A stretch of DNA of 64,000 nt from Staphylococcus succinus (GCF_029024945.1 NZ_CP118976.1:62001-126000), one strand, 5' to 3'. Counted from the first letter of the stretch, positions 1 to 7,989 are shown. The notes: a model not told the origin generated them from the sequence alone. Made by a program: numbers and translations.

Positions 1-166
1 TACCTTCAGGGTGACAAAAGCTTTCAGTGTTTGTAAATTCAGTGAAAAATACATCAGGTCTACCTGCTTCACTAACAACATGGCGAAAGACGATATCAGT
101 AACGTCTTCCATAGGCGCCAAAATAAAAAATGGACGTGGTAAGTCACGCCAAAAATTTTCTTTCAT
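1..166 (-). CDS. dus: tRNA-dihydrouridine synthase, N-terminal part (runs off the left edge)
   Basis: Only the first 55 residues lie in the window. The protein begins MKENFWRDLPRPFFILAPME and continues DVTDIVFRHVV. The APMxxVTD signature marks the FMN-binding start of the Dus TIM barrel, which reduces uridine to dihydrouridine in tRNA. The closely matching N-terminus is familiar from staphylococcal Dus proteins. The ATG is at 166-164 and the reading frame is open to base 1. The C-terminal RNA-binding part cannot be assessed. Confidence 0.9.
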   Translation of the reverse strand, partial: MKENFWRDLPRPFFILAPMEDVTDIVFRHVVSEAGRPDVFFTEFTNTESFCHPEG

Positions 167-823
167 AATATATTTAAACCTTCTTTTCTATTAATATATC
201 GACTTTTTATCCATGATGATATTACCATAAATTGACAACTTACACAAAAGGATATTGACTCGTCACTGCCTTAACGGAGGGATGTCTCTCAGTAGTCTAA
301 AAGGAGAATTAGGACTATGGCGACGCTACCAATGGAGACTGAAATAAATAATTGCCTTTACTTATTTACAGTTATTAAAAGATTGCTTCAAAAAATCACG
401 AGTAATTGTAGCAGCAAAGATAGAAAATACTGTAGCGAACCAATTAGGTATATCACAATAGCTCATATTTAAAAAAAGCTAAATAATATTTGAATAGATC
501 AATTACGCACTCAAATGTCTTAATTTACATTTTAAAAAATAATCAATTTATTAAAGAAAACGAGAGAGTTTATATATTTAAATATGTAAAGTAGTAGCAG
601 TTATTGAAATGTCTAATGGAGAAAGCAAAGACTGAATCTTGAAGGACAAATCTAAAGTGATGCTTGATAATAGTCTTATTGCAAAGGACCAAGTAAAACA
701 AACGATATTTGAGGCATAATGTTTCATGTGGAACAGTTTTTTGATTTTAGTCAATTTGAAACTATGGTCATAGACTCACAAATAGTAAAAAACTTTTAGA
801 TGCTAGTGAAGAAATATTAAATG
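167..823. other. Non-coding or decayed stretch
   Basis: No intact gene was found. Short protein-like fragments occur in the plus direction, for example an in-frame run ending KSRVIVAAKIENTVANQLG before a stop near 450, and a run reading VAVIEMSNGESKD then stop then ILKDKSKVMLDNSL near 598-718. They look like remnants of one or more decayed genes. A 51-codon ORF at 317-472 with an AAGGAG upstream has unconvincing composition. No function is proposed. Confidence 0.4.
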
Positions 824-871
824 TATAAATAAAGAGAGTGAATCATATATAATTCACTCTCTTTATTTATA
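824..871. terminator. Perfect 20-bp hairpin, bidirectional terminator
   Basis: The arms 824-843 and 852-871 are exact inverted repeats around an 8-nt loop, with A/T-rich ends on both sides. It lies downstream of the minus-strand gene at 958-1317 and of the decayed plus-strand DNA, so it can end transcription from both sides. Confidence 0.75.
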
Positions 872-957
872 GTTTATTAAGAAATGTTTGAGTGCACACG
901 TCGTAAATCGATAAATAGAATTTTACGTCCTACACTCATGCCATATATTAACACTAT

Positions 958-1317
958 TTAATTGTCGTCATTTAAAATAAAATTAATCGCTTTTTTAGAA
1001 TGTAGCAGGCTTAAGCTTTCAGTTGCTTCTTTAAGTCCACTAAGCGAATCATCAAAATAAATAATTGTTACTTGATAGATGCCATTCCCTGTATCTAAAA
1101 ATGTAGCTCTTACATTTTCTTTACCTAATCGAGCCATAACCATTTTAGAAGATTTAACATACTCTGCTAATGCTTCTATCATTAATGGATAGCTTTGTGC
1201 TATACAAAAATAACGTTCTACGCCATTATCTTTTTGAGTTCGCTTCAAATAATGAGTGTCTATGGGCTGCACTTCATATTTATCATTTTCTATAATACTT
1301 GTTTTAGTTTTAAACAT
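958..1317 (-). CDS. Hypothetical protein, 119 aa
   Basis: A soluble-looking protein of 119 residues without signal peptide, membrane segment or motif that I recognise. It is rich in charged residues and has an alternating beta/alpha look (VRATFLDTGNGIYQVTIIYF near residues 68-87). The ATG at 1317 follows AGAGGTTG, a modest ribosome site. It stands alone, with a strong hairpin 85 bases after its stop. Function unknown; the composition and ribosome site support a real gene. Confidence 0.6.
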   Translation of the reverse strand: MFKTKTSIIENDKYEVQPIDTHYLKRTQKDNGVERYFCIAQSYPLMIEALAEYVKSSKMVMARLGKENVRATFLDTGNGIYQVTIIYFDDSLSGLKEATESLSLLHSKKAINFILNDDN

Positions 1318-1677
1318 ATTTCAACCTCTGCTTTCATAATCAAGGTATTAAGTGGGCAGTACTTTGAATCATTTATTCAAGTATTTTAAAGGAATTACTG
1401 ATATACCGACGTGCGTATGTTACCAACACTACACGTTATTTGAGTGAATTTTATGATTAATTTTTATATAAAAAAAGTATATGTATATTTAATTTAAATT
1501 ATTCCTTTAATGTTTACTGTTTCTACTTAATCACTTACGATTCAACATCATAACAATTTTTATAATAATAATCACGGTTTATTATCCATAAAAATGCATA
1601 GAAATGAAATTGTAAATTCTCAGTAATTTTTATGTAATATACTACATCAGAATTTAATGAATGTTTTAACTAAAGGT
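1318..1677. other. AT-rich intergenic stretch
   Basis: Very AT-rich DNA. I see no gene, no strong hairpin and no convincing promoter beyond scattered TATAAT-like words. Confidence 0.5.
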
Positions 1678-1866
1678 ATGGATTAAAGGAATTCACTTGT
1701 TCAAAGTGGTGTGTAAGACTCTTATATATTAGAAAAAAATGATGTACAACAAAGTATAGTTGTTTATAGAAAAAATGAATATATATAAATAATTGTATCA
1801 ATTATACAGCCATTCTCGACAAGAGAAGAATTTGAAAATATACTTCAGGATAATCAAGAATTTTAA
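1678..1866 (+). pseudogene. Small decayed ORF with three in-frame stops
   Basis: Reading frame 1678-1866 gives protein-like sequence interrupted by TAA at 1684, 1714 and 1786. The pieces read RNSLVQSGV, then DSYILEKNDVQQSIVVYRKN, then a tail IIVSIIQPFSTREEF followed by ENILQDNQEF and a natural stop. The continuity of sensible residues across the stops argues for a gene that died by point mutation. The family is not recognised. Confidence 0.45.
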
Positions 1867-1887
1867 TAATTTAATATCAAAAAAAGC

Positions 1888-1924
1888 TGGGACATTATAA
1901 ATAATAGTATCCCAGTCTTTTTTA
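1888..1924 (-). terminator. Terminator after the MFS gene
   Basis: A short stem (CTGGGA/TCCCAG) with A-rich and T-rich flanks lies about 50 bases beyond the stop of the minus-strand MFS transporter. A-runs on one side and T-runs on the other would let it act in both directions. Confidence 0.5.
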
Positions 1925-1976
1925 TGTTTATTGAAGATATGTCATTTTTGATTTGAGTATAATCAATATATAACTA

Positions 1977-3170
1977 TCATTTTGCTAATTTTTCTTTTGT
2001 TTCTTTTAGACCATGTATCAAAAAATATACTATACCAGTTAAAAGTATAATAATAGCCATTAGTCCAAACATATGAGCATAACCGGTGATTGGCGTGATA
2101 TAACCTAATAAATAGGGGGAGAGCCCTAGACCTGCATCGAAACATATAAAGTATGTCGATGTCGCTACGCTGATACGTGATTTAGATGCAGATTTAACTG
2201 CGATGACTTGCGTAGCAGATTGTAAATTACCAAATCCGAGCCCCATAATGCCACCGATAAGTAATAGTACGAAACCATTGTTAACCGTACTCAGCATAAA
2301 CATACTTAAAGCGTAAAAAATAAAAGCTGGATACATAACAATATTATGTCCTCTATAATCCATTAGTTTTCCGGTTAAAGGTCGTGATAAAAATACCATA
2401 ATCGAATACATGATGAAGAAGAAACTAGCAATATGAGTTAAATTGATTTGAGATGCATATAAATTAAGGTACGTAAGCACGCCAGAATAGGCAAAACTTA
2501 ATAATAGAATGATAATCCCAATAGGAATCGTATTAATTTCTATAGAATTCTTGATAATATCCTTGAACTTAAGCGCTTTGGTATGAATCGCTTGGGATTG
2601 ATCGTCTGATATGAATTTAACAGAAAAACTAATCATTAAAGATAATCCCATTAAAATTAAGCAAACTAGAAATAATACAGGGAATGTTGTATGTTGAGTC
2701 ATAAAAATCCCTAAGAATGGACCAAAGGCAGTGGCTAAAGTAGTACTCATACTATAATAATTGATGCCTTCAGATTTTCTGGATTCAGGAATATTTTGAG
2801 CAACAATCGAACTTATTGCAGTTAATGCCATTCCATGAGGCACCCCATGTAAAAATCGTAGCAAAACTAAAAAAACAATACCGAAATCCATAAAGTAAAG
2901 TCCAATCAAGATAATACATATGCTAATCGTTATTATCAGTAAACGATTAGCACCTAATTTATGAATTAAAGCGCCACTAATTAAGCGACCGGTTAAGCCT
3001 CCGATAACGAACAAACCACTAACTAGACCAGACGTACTGATAGAAGCATGATATTGTTCGATGGCATAAGTAGCCATTGTAACTATCAGTAAATAAAAGA
3101 CTAAAGTTAGGAAAAAATTTATAAACGAGGACCCTATAAAGTCCTTCGTCCAAAGTTTATGAGATTGCAT
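1977..3170 (-). CDS. MFS transporter, drug-efflux-like
   Basis: A 397-residue, 12-helix major facilitator protein. The loop after the second helix reads GGLTGRLISGALIHKLGANR, a form of the MFS loop 2-3 signature GxxxDRxGRR. RFLHGVPHGMALTAIS matches the helix 4-5 region of small-molecule exporters. The frame extends upstream to 3227, but the ATG at 3170 (MQSHKLWTKD) has the ribosome site AGAGGAA and is preferred. Substrate unknown; sugar- or drug-efflux members of the family look alike. Upstream on the same strand are a small leader ORF and a hairpin with a U-run, which suggests expression controlled by attenuation. Confidence 0.85.
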   Translation of the reverse strand: MQSHKLWTKDFIGSSFINFFLTLVFYLLIVTMATYAIEQYHASISTSGLVSGLFVIGGLTGRLISGALIHKLGANRLLIITISICIILIGLYFMDFGIVFLVLLRFLHGVPHGMALTAISSIVAQNIPESRKSEGINYYSMSTTLATAFGPFLGIFMTQHTTFPVLFLVCLILMGLSLMISFSVKFISDDQSQAIHTKALKFKDIIKNSIEINTIPIGIIILLLSFAYSGVLTYLNLYASQINLTHIASFFFIMYSIMVFLSRPLTGKLMDYRGHNIVMYPAFIFYALSMFMLSTVNNGFVLLLIGGIMGLGFGNLQSATQVIAVKSASKSRISVATSTYFICFDAGLGLSPYLLGYITPITGYAHMFGLMAIIILLTGIVYFLIHGLKETKEKLAK

Positions 3171-3199
3171 GAAATTCCTCTTTTCTAAATTATGAATGC

Positions 3200-3236
3200 A
3201 TAAAAAAATAGACAACTTGAAGACCAAGTTGTCTAT
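3200..3236 (-). terminator. Leader terminator (possible attenuator) before the MFS gene
   Basis: The arms 3208-3219 and 3225-3236 are a perfect 12-bp inverted repeat around a 5-nt loop. On the minus strand it is followed at once by seven T residues and then, 30 bases on, by the ribosome site and start of the MFS gene. This is an intrinsic terminator between the leader ORF at 3259-3426 and the transporter. Confidence 0.75.
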
Positions 3237-3258
3237 ATATCTAATCTGTGAACGAACG

Positions 3259-3426
3259 CTAATAAAGATATGACTTATTTATTAGAGTATGGGCTAAGAT
3301 AAAAGATTTGGTCGCTGTAATGAATATAAATGGATTAAAAATAGATAGATTTCTCCCGTGGCAACGTATCTTTTCGTGTCTTAAATAATTTTTTAATCGA
3401 ATTGGCATAATATATACAACGTCCAT
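3259..3426 (-). CDS. Small leader ORF, 55 aa, in front of the MFS gene
   Basis: The ATG at 3426 (MDVVYIMPIRLKNYLRHEK) is preceded by AAAAGGAGGAGG at ideal spacing, among the strongest ribosome sites in the window. The 55-residue product is basic at its N-terminal half and hydrophobic in the middle, and matches no family I know. A promoter (TTGTCT, 17 bp, TATGAT) sits just upstream, and an intrinsic terminator follows 22 bases after the stop, before the MFS gene. It may be a regulatory leader peptide rather than a functional protein. Confidence 0.5.
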   Translation of the reverse strand: MDVVYIMPIRLKNYLRHEKIRCHGRNLSIFNPFIFITATKSFILAHTLINKSYLY

Positions 3427-3460
3427 AGCTTTTACCTCCTCCTTTTTTGCAACATGCTTC

Positions 3461-3489
3461 ATCATACGCTGTAGCTATTGAAAAGACAA
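3461..3489 (-). promoter_or_regulatory. Promoter of the leader ORF/MFS unit
   Basis: On the minus strand TTGTCT (3489-3484), a 17-bp spacer and TATGAT (3466-3461) form a sigma-A type promoter, about 35 bases before the leader ORF start. Confidence 0.55.
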
Positions 3490-3511
3490 TAGGATACAAC
3501 CAAATTGCTAA

Positions 3512-3556
3512 TTTTAAAATAATTAAGAGACGCCTTATTAATAAAGCGTCTCTTTT
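3512..3556. repeat. Repeated terminator element, copy 1
   Basis: A roughly 44-base stretch with a hairpin (GAGACGCCTT ... AAAGCGTCTC) and T-run. It recurs at 7583-7626 in the same orientation with a single mismatch inside the aligned block. The copy here has an A where the other has G, weakening one stem pair. It separates the leader/MFS unit from the divergent PadR gene. Confidence 0.7.
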
Positions 3557-3682
3557 GCTATAACTTATGATGATGAAAGGTTATGGCATCTAGCTATTTG
3601 CTTCATCATAAATGGATGTAGCGTGATTTTTTAATGATTATTAACGATCTATAAAAGAATTTGTTAAAAAATGATCAATAAC

Positions 3683-3725
3683 TTGACTCATTTCGATATA
3701 TCGTTTAAATTAACGATATATCGAA
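3683..3725 (+). promoter_or_regulatory. padR promoter with overlapping palindromic operator
   Basis: TTGACT (3683-3688), a 17-bp spacer and TAAATT (3706-3711) form a promoter. A perfect inverted repeat, TTCGATATATCGTT (3692-3705) and its complement (3712-3725) around a 6-base centre, covers the spacer and the -10 box. Its position would block polymerase, as expected for autorepression by the PadR protein encoded 19 bases downstream. Confidence 0.75.
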
Positions 3726-3743
3726 AAAGGAAAGGTGATTATA

Positions 3744-4316
3744 ATGTTTAATAGACTATTTCACAATCAAAGGTTTGCAATGATGCAGCAAGAAGGTAGT
3801 GGTGGCCGTGATTTTGATGGATTTGAAAGAATGTTTTCTGCTATGAATGGAAGAGACCGCTTCTTTAAAAAAGGGAATTTACAATTTAGTATATTAAAGT
3901 TATTAGAAGAAGAGCCTCAACATGGCTATCAAATCATTAAAGGTCTAGAAGCACGATTTAAAGGATTTTATTCACCAAGTCCAGGTAGTGTTTATCCGAT
4001 TCTACAAATGTTAGAAGATCGTGGATTTGTTTCAGTTTCAAAAGAAGGTAAAAAGAAAATCTACACAGTGACAAAAGAAGGATCACAATTTTTAAAAGAA
4101 AATGGTAGTAACGACGCATTTACAAAACGTATGGAACAATTCGAAAATATGGACATGGATAAAATGCAAGAATCAAGAGATAAATTACAAGCATTGTTCA
4201 AATCATTTATGTTAGCGGGTCAAAGCGCAATGCAAGACGAGCAAACATATGAAGCATTTCAGCAACTTATTAAAGAAACTAATGACAAACTATTACAATT
4301 CCGTAAAGAGAAATAA
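3744..4316 (+). CDS. PadR-family transcriptional regulator
   Basis: A 190-residue protein with a winged-helix PadR domain at about residues 34-115: the N-terminal helix ILKLLEEEPQHGYQIIKGLE, the recognition segment SPSPGSVYPILQMLEDRGFV and the wing KKKIYTVTKEG are typical. A C-terminal helical part (about 125-190) resembles the dimerising Vir_C region of subfamily members. The ATG at 3744 has GGAAAGGTG in front; an upstream in-frame GTG at 3735 overlaps that site and is rejected. The gene is followed 19 bases later by a flavin monooxygenase, so it probably controls itself and that enzyme through the palindrome at 3692-3725. Confidence 0.9.
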   Translation: MFNRLFHNQRFAMMQQEGSGGRDFDGFERMFSAMNGRDRFFKKGNLQFSILKLLEEEPQHGYQIIKGLEARFKGFYSPSPGSVYPILQMLEDRGFVSVSKEGKKKIYTVTKEGSQFLKENGSNDAFTKRMEQFENMDMDKMQESRDKLQALFKSFMLAGQSAMQDEQTYEAFQQLIKETNDKLLQFRKEK

Positions 4317-4335
4317 ATTTGAAAAAGAAGGTTTA

Positions 4336-5469
4336 ATGATGAAAAAACAAGATTTAAAACATATAGCAATTATTGGCGGAGGGCCAGGTGGACTGATGTT
4401 AGGTTTACTCTTACAACGCCAAGGGTTACCCTTTACCATCTATGAACGTGGATATAAAACCACGAACAATGATCGAGGCGGTTCCCTAGATATTCATGAG
4501 GAAAGTGGCCAGTTACCATTGAAAGAAGCAGGTATATATGATGATTTCCGTAAATACGCGCGCTATGAAGGGGAAGATACGCGCATTGTACGTAAAGATG
4601 GAACAATATTATACGATGAAGATGCAGAAGATGAGGGTGAAAGACCTGAAATCGATCGAGGAAAATTATGTGATATTATTATTGAACAAATTCACCCAGA
4701 ACATATGAAATATGGTTATCAATATGAAAAGATGATACCACAAAAGAATGGCCAAGTTGAACTCATATTTGAATCAGGTGCCACAGTAATGACAGATTTA
4801 GTTGTTGGTGCAGATGGCGCATTTTCAAAAATCCGTCCATATTTAACAACTGCTGAGCCCGAGTATACAGGCATTTCTATGATAGAGATGAATTCAAATG
4901 AAAATGAACATCCAGATCTTCTGAAGTTCAATAAAAATGGGAAAGTCATGGGACTAGGTGGCGATCAAGCAATATTAGGTCAACGTAATGGAGATGGACG
5001 TATTATGGCATACATCAGTTCTAAAATGAGCTATGAAAGACTTGATGATTACCGCAACCTTTCGTTAGATGAATTAAAAGCCACACTGTTAAATGAGTTT
5101 GCTGAGTGGGGCACAGAGCTAAAAAAATATATTGCATATAGTTATGACGATATTAAGTTTCGTCGTATTTACAAACTCCCTATAGGATTAACATGGAAAA
5201 CACAACCTAATATTACAATTATTGGAGATGCTGCTCACCTTATGAGTCCATTTGCAGGTGAAGGAGTAAATATGGCTTTATATGATGCATACCTTTTAGC
5301 GGAGTCATTCAAAACTTACGATAATCTGTCTGAAATATTGAAAGTTTATGAGCAACAAATGTTCGAAATTACAGAAGTTCACGCGAAAGAATCGCAAGAT
5401 AATTTAGAAATATTCTTCTCAGAAAATGGTGCAGAAACCATGGCGGAATTCTTTACGGGTATGGAATAA
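4336..5469 (+). CDS. FAD-dependent monooxygenase, TetX-like
   Basis: 377 residues, the normal length for single-component class A flavin hydroxylases. Seen: the dinucleotide motif IAIIGGGPGGLMLGLLLQ at the N-terminus, the DRGGSLDIHEESGQ stretch and R/D-rich substrate region shared with TetX-type enzymes, VVGADGAFSKIR (DG motif) in the middle, and GDAAHLMSPFAGEGVNMALY (GD motif) near residue 300. It would hydroxylate a small aromatic or antibiotic-like substrate using NAD(P)H. The tandem ATG at 4336/4339 follows AGAAGG; the open frame continues upstream inside padR but has no ribosome site. It is co-transcribed with padR, which suggests induction by its substrate. Tetracycline activity cannot be claimed. 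Confidence 0.85.
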   Translation: MMKKQDLKHIAIIGGGPGGLMLGLLLQRQGLPFTIYERGYKTTNNDRGGSLDIHEESGQLPLKEAGIYDDFRKYARYEGEDTRIVRKDGTILYDEDAEDEGERPEIDRGKLCDIIIEQIHPEHMKYGYQYEKMIPQKNGQVELIFESGATVMTDLVVGADGAFSKIRPYLTTAEPEYTGISMIEMNSNENEHPDLLKFNKNGKVMGLGGDQAILGQRNGDGRIMAYISSKMSYERLDDYRNLSLDELKATLLNEFAEWGTELKKYIAYSYDDIKFRRIYKLPIGLTWKTQPNITIIGDAAHLMSPFAGEGVNMALYDAYLLAESFKTYDNLSEILKVYEQQMFEITEVHAKESQDNLEIFFSENGAETMAEFFTGME

Positions 5470-5958
5470 GTGCTACTAAGAAAATAAAAATATGACTGAT
5501 CTATGGGTGGTTATATTATTTGTTGTAATACTTTCTAAAAGTTTTGTTATTAAAGTGAAACTTAATTATTTAAACTTTAGTAATGATTTCAGAAAAAGAA
5601 AGGTGAGCGCGAATGATGATAAGTACAGGGGTTATCGAATGTAGGAGATACAGCAAAGATGGAATTGTTGTATCTCCTATTCACTAAATGTAAAAAATCC
5701 TCAAAACCGTTTAGTGTAACTGGCAGATTGTGGAACAATTAGAAAAGGATATGAAATAGTAAAATAGCTAAAAAGTAAAAATCATAAGAAAAGCTATTTA
5801 TAGAATTAAAAATAATAGTTAAAAATGATGATAATTTTAAAAAATAGAAAACTATCTAAAAATAAATATCGTCTCCTATATACTTAAAACTACATTTATA
5901 ATAAAATAATTAAAGTGAACAATTATTAAATGACATATATGATTAGGAGACTAGTAAC
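5470..5958. other. Intergenic stretch with hairpin and doubtful micro-ORF
   Basis: 489 bases without a convincing gene. A 24-codon ORF at 5613-5687 has GAAAGGTG upstream, but its sequence overlaps an imperfect 13-bp hairpin (5643-5678, arms AGGAGATACAGCA and TGTTGTATCTCCT) with no T-run. The rest is AT-rich and probably holds the promoter of the flotillin gene. Confidence 0.4.
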
Positions 5959-7443
5959 ATGAATTTATTAATATTAATTGGCATTGCTGCTATAGTCGGG
6001 ATTTTGCTACTTGCCGCTATAGTTTGGTATCTTTACATGAAAGCAAGATTTAAGACGGTTCCATCAAATGAAGCTTTAATCATTACAGGCCCAAATATTG
6101 GTGATCCAAAAACTGAGTCGAATGTTTATCAAGACGATGAAGGTCGTCATATGAGAGTAGTGCGTGGCGGCGGTTATAGAATGAAAATGTTCCAATCTTC
6201 AACACGGGTTTCATTAAAATCATTTCAATTAGAAATCAAAACACCTGTGGTTTGGACGAAAGCTGGCGTTGGCATTGAAGCTGAGGCAGTCGCTACGGTT
6301 AAGGTTGCTGATCAATTACAAGGTATCGTTAAATATGCTGAACAATTCTTAGGTAAGTCAAAAGACGAAGTATCAGATGAGATATCCCAAGTCTTAAATA
6401 CAAACTTACGAGCTATTCTATCTAAGATGACAGTTGAGGAAATCAACTCAGATAGAGAAGCATTTAACAATAAAGTAACTGAGGTTGCGCAAGAACAACT
6501 GAATAATATGGGCTTTAGCATCACTTCATTAGGTTTATCTGACATTAGCGATAACGAAGGCTATTTAGAAAATCTAGGTAAGCCAGAGATTGCTAAAATT
6601 AAGAAAAAAGCTGATATTGCTGAAAGTGATGCTTTACGAGAAACTGAAATGAAAGTAGCAGAAAACACTGAATTAACTGAGAAAGAAAAGATTTCTCGTC
6701 AAATGAATGTAGCCGATTCTCGTAGAGAGAAAGACCTAAAAGAACAATCCATATTGAGTGAAACAAATAAAGCACAAGCTCAGGCCGAAGCTTCTGGTCA
6801 ATTAGAGAAAGAGTCTAGAGCTTTAGAAATTAAAGAAAAACAATTGAATGTTGAACGTACTGAGAAAGAAAATGAGTTGCATTTAATCCAGATGGAACGT
6901 GAGAATGATGTACGTATCCAACGTCAAAAAGATGATGTGCGTCGTCAACAATCAGAAACAGATGCAGCAATCAAGATTAAACAAGCTGAAGCATCATATG
7001 AAGCACGTATCAAAGAAGGTAAGGCTGAAGCTGAAGTTATTAGAGAACAAGAAAAAGCAAAAGCTGATGGCTTAAGAGAAAGAGCTAATGCACTTGCTGA
7101 AAATAAAGACGTTATGTTAGCTGAATTGATGATTAAAACATTACCTGAATTCGCTAAAGCAATTGCCGAACCATTATCTAATGTTGAGAATATCCGTATT
7201 CTTGATGGTGGTAATGGCGAAGGTATAAACAGTTTATCAAATGGCATTATATCTCAAATGGCTAATGCTGAAGAAGGTTTAAACCAAATGACGGGCTTTA
7301 ATCTAACTCAGATGCTTGAAAACGTCTCAAATCAAAAGAAAACGTATGCCTTTGAACAAAATGCATCATCTGATGAGGAAGTAGAAGTTCCAATTGAAAA
7401 TGATGCGCCTCATGATGAAGATATAAGTGAAGACGAGAAATAA
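5959..7443 (+). CDS. floT: Flotillin-like protein (FloT/YuaG type)
   Basis: 494 residues. An N-terminal membrane hairpin (residues 1-28) is followed by an SPFH/PHB domain (about 30-200: IKTPVVWTKAGVGIEAEAV, the flotillin signature region) and a long charged coiled coil rich in A/E/K/R (about 200-400), then an acidic tail EDISEDEK. Length and order match B. subtilis FloT, which organises functional membrane microdomains together with FloA. TTAGGAGACT precedes the ATG. It stands alone, with a terminator-like repeat 140 bases after its stop. No NfeD partner gene is next to it. Confidence 0.9.
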   Translation: MNLLILIGIAAIVGILLLAAIVWYLYMKARFKTVPSNEALIITGPNIGDPKTESNVYQDDEGRHMRVVRGGGYRMKMFQSSTRVSLKSFQLEIKTPVVWTKAGVGIEAEAVATVKVADQLQGIVKYAEQFLGKSKDEVSDEISQVLNTNLRAILSKMTVEEINSDREAFNNKVTEVAQEQLNNMGFSITSLGLSDISDNEGYLENLGKPEIAKIKKKADIAESDALRETEMKVAENTELTEKEKISRQMNVADSRREKDLKEQSILSETNKAQAQAEASGQLEKESRALEIKEKQLNVERTEKENELHLIQMERENDVRIQRQKDDVRRQQSETDAAIKIKQAEASYEARIKEGKAEAEVIREQEKAKADGLRERANALAENKDVMLAELMIKTLPEFAKAIAEPLSNVENIRILDGGNGEGINSLSNGIISQMANAEEGLNQMTGFNLTQMLENVSNQKKTYAFEQNASSDEEVEVPIENDAPHDEDISEDEK

Positions 7444-7832
7444 TTTAATCGTATAAATATTACATTGTAATCTCAAAAGTAAAATAATGAGCTATTAAAT
7501 GTGTTATTGGTAGCAATAGTTGAAAAGTGAAAATGAAATAGTAGCTCACACTAAAAGAGAAGATATTGTAGAACATTTTGAGTTTAAAATAATTAAGAGA
7601 CGCCTTATTAATAAGGCGTCTCTTTTAATATGTCTATGTGTCTAATATCCATCAATGATGAGAAGACATCCCAATCAACGAGGAACATTTATTATTTCCT
7701 TAATTCAGATAAAATAACATGATTTAGTGTCGAAGATACTCTACACATTACTGTCTTTATATTACCTTATTCATATACAAATTGTAGGTTATATATAAAT
7801 TAATTTTTGTTTAATTAAAATATAAGGTTGTG
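7444..7832. other. Intergenic stretch between flotillin and the peptide operon
   Basis: Contains the repeated terminator element at 7583-7626 and otherwise AT-rich DNA without a gene that I can support. Confidence 0.5.
7583..7626. repeat. Repeated terminator element, copy 2
   Basis: Same element as at 3512-3556. Here the stem GAGACGCCTT/AAGGCGTCTC is a perfect 10 bp and is followed by TTTT, so it can terminate the flotillin transcript. The conserved block reaches about 14 bases beyond the stem on its left side, more than a terminator needs. Confidence 0.7.
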
Positions 7833-7860
7833 TTGAAATTAATTTTCGGAGTGATATAAT
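7833..7860 (+). promoter_or_regulatory. Promoter of the small-peptide operon
   Basis: TTGAAA (7833-7838), 16 bp, and a consensus TATAAT (7855-7860). It is placed 36 bases before the start of the 29-residue peptide gene and is among the best sigma-A matches in the window. Confidence 0.65.
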
Positions 7861-7895
7861 AAGTTGTGTAATACATAATGTGAGGGGTGAAAATA

Positions 7896-7985
7896 ATGGA
7901 CCTTATATTGAAATTATTCGGGCTTAATGAAGTGAATTTAGGTATTGTGAAATACAAATACAAAGGCAAAAAGCACCGTTGGTAA
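7896..7985 (+). CDS. 29-residue cationic peptide, putative secreted or bacteriocin-like peptide
   Basis: The ORF has the ribosome site GTGAGGGGTGA before the ATG and ends with TAA at 7983. Residues 1-18 are mostly hydrophobic (MDLILKLFGLNEVNLGIV); residues 19-29 are strongly basic (KYKYKGKKHRW). Six K and one R against one D and one E give a net charge near +5. There is no Cys, Ser or Thr, so lanthionine, thioether or disulfide chemistry is excluded, and no double-glycine leader. A dedicated promoter, a following hairpin, and downstream CPBP protease and ABC transporter genes resemble the layout of peptide bacteriocin or pheromone loci. It could be a leaderless antimicrobial or a signalling peptide; no known family is recognised. 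Confidence 0.55.
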   Translation: MDLILKLFGLNEVNLGIVKYKYKGKKHRW

Positions 7986-7989
7986 TAAG

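Noticed and set aside
317..472. 51-codon ORF with AAGGAG in front
   Set aside because: Its residues look random, and a different frame over the same bases reads more like real but decayed protein.
3200..3236. T-box or metabolite riboswitch in the MFS leader
   Set aside because: No T-box sequence (AGGGTGG) or recognisable aptamer core was found; the leader ORF plus terminator explains the structure better.
4719..4949. Antisense frame inside the monooxygenase gene
   Set aside because: Opposite-strand shadow of a clear gene, no ribosome site. The same holds for similar antisense frames in the flotillin, PTS, NRPS, gatC and nuclease genes.
4336..5469. Calling the monooxygenase a tetracycline-inactivating enzyme
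   Set aside because: Family motifs are shared by many flavin hydroxylases; sequence alone does not show tetracycline activity.
5613..5687. 24-codon ORF with a fair ribosome site
   Set aside because: It largely overlaps a hairpin and has no operon context; not enough support for a gene.
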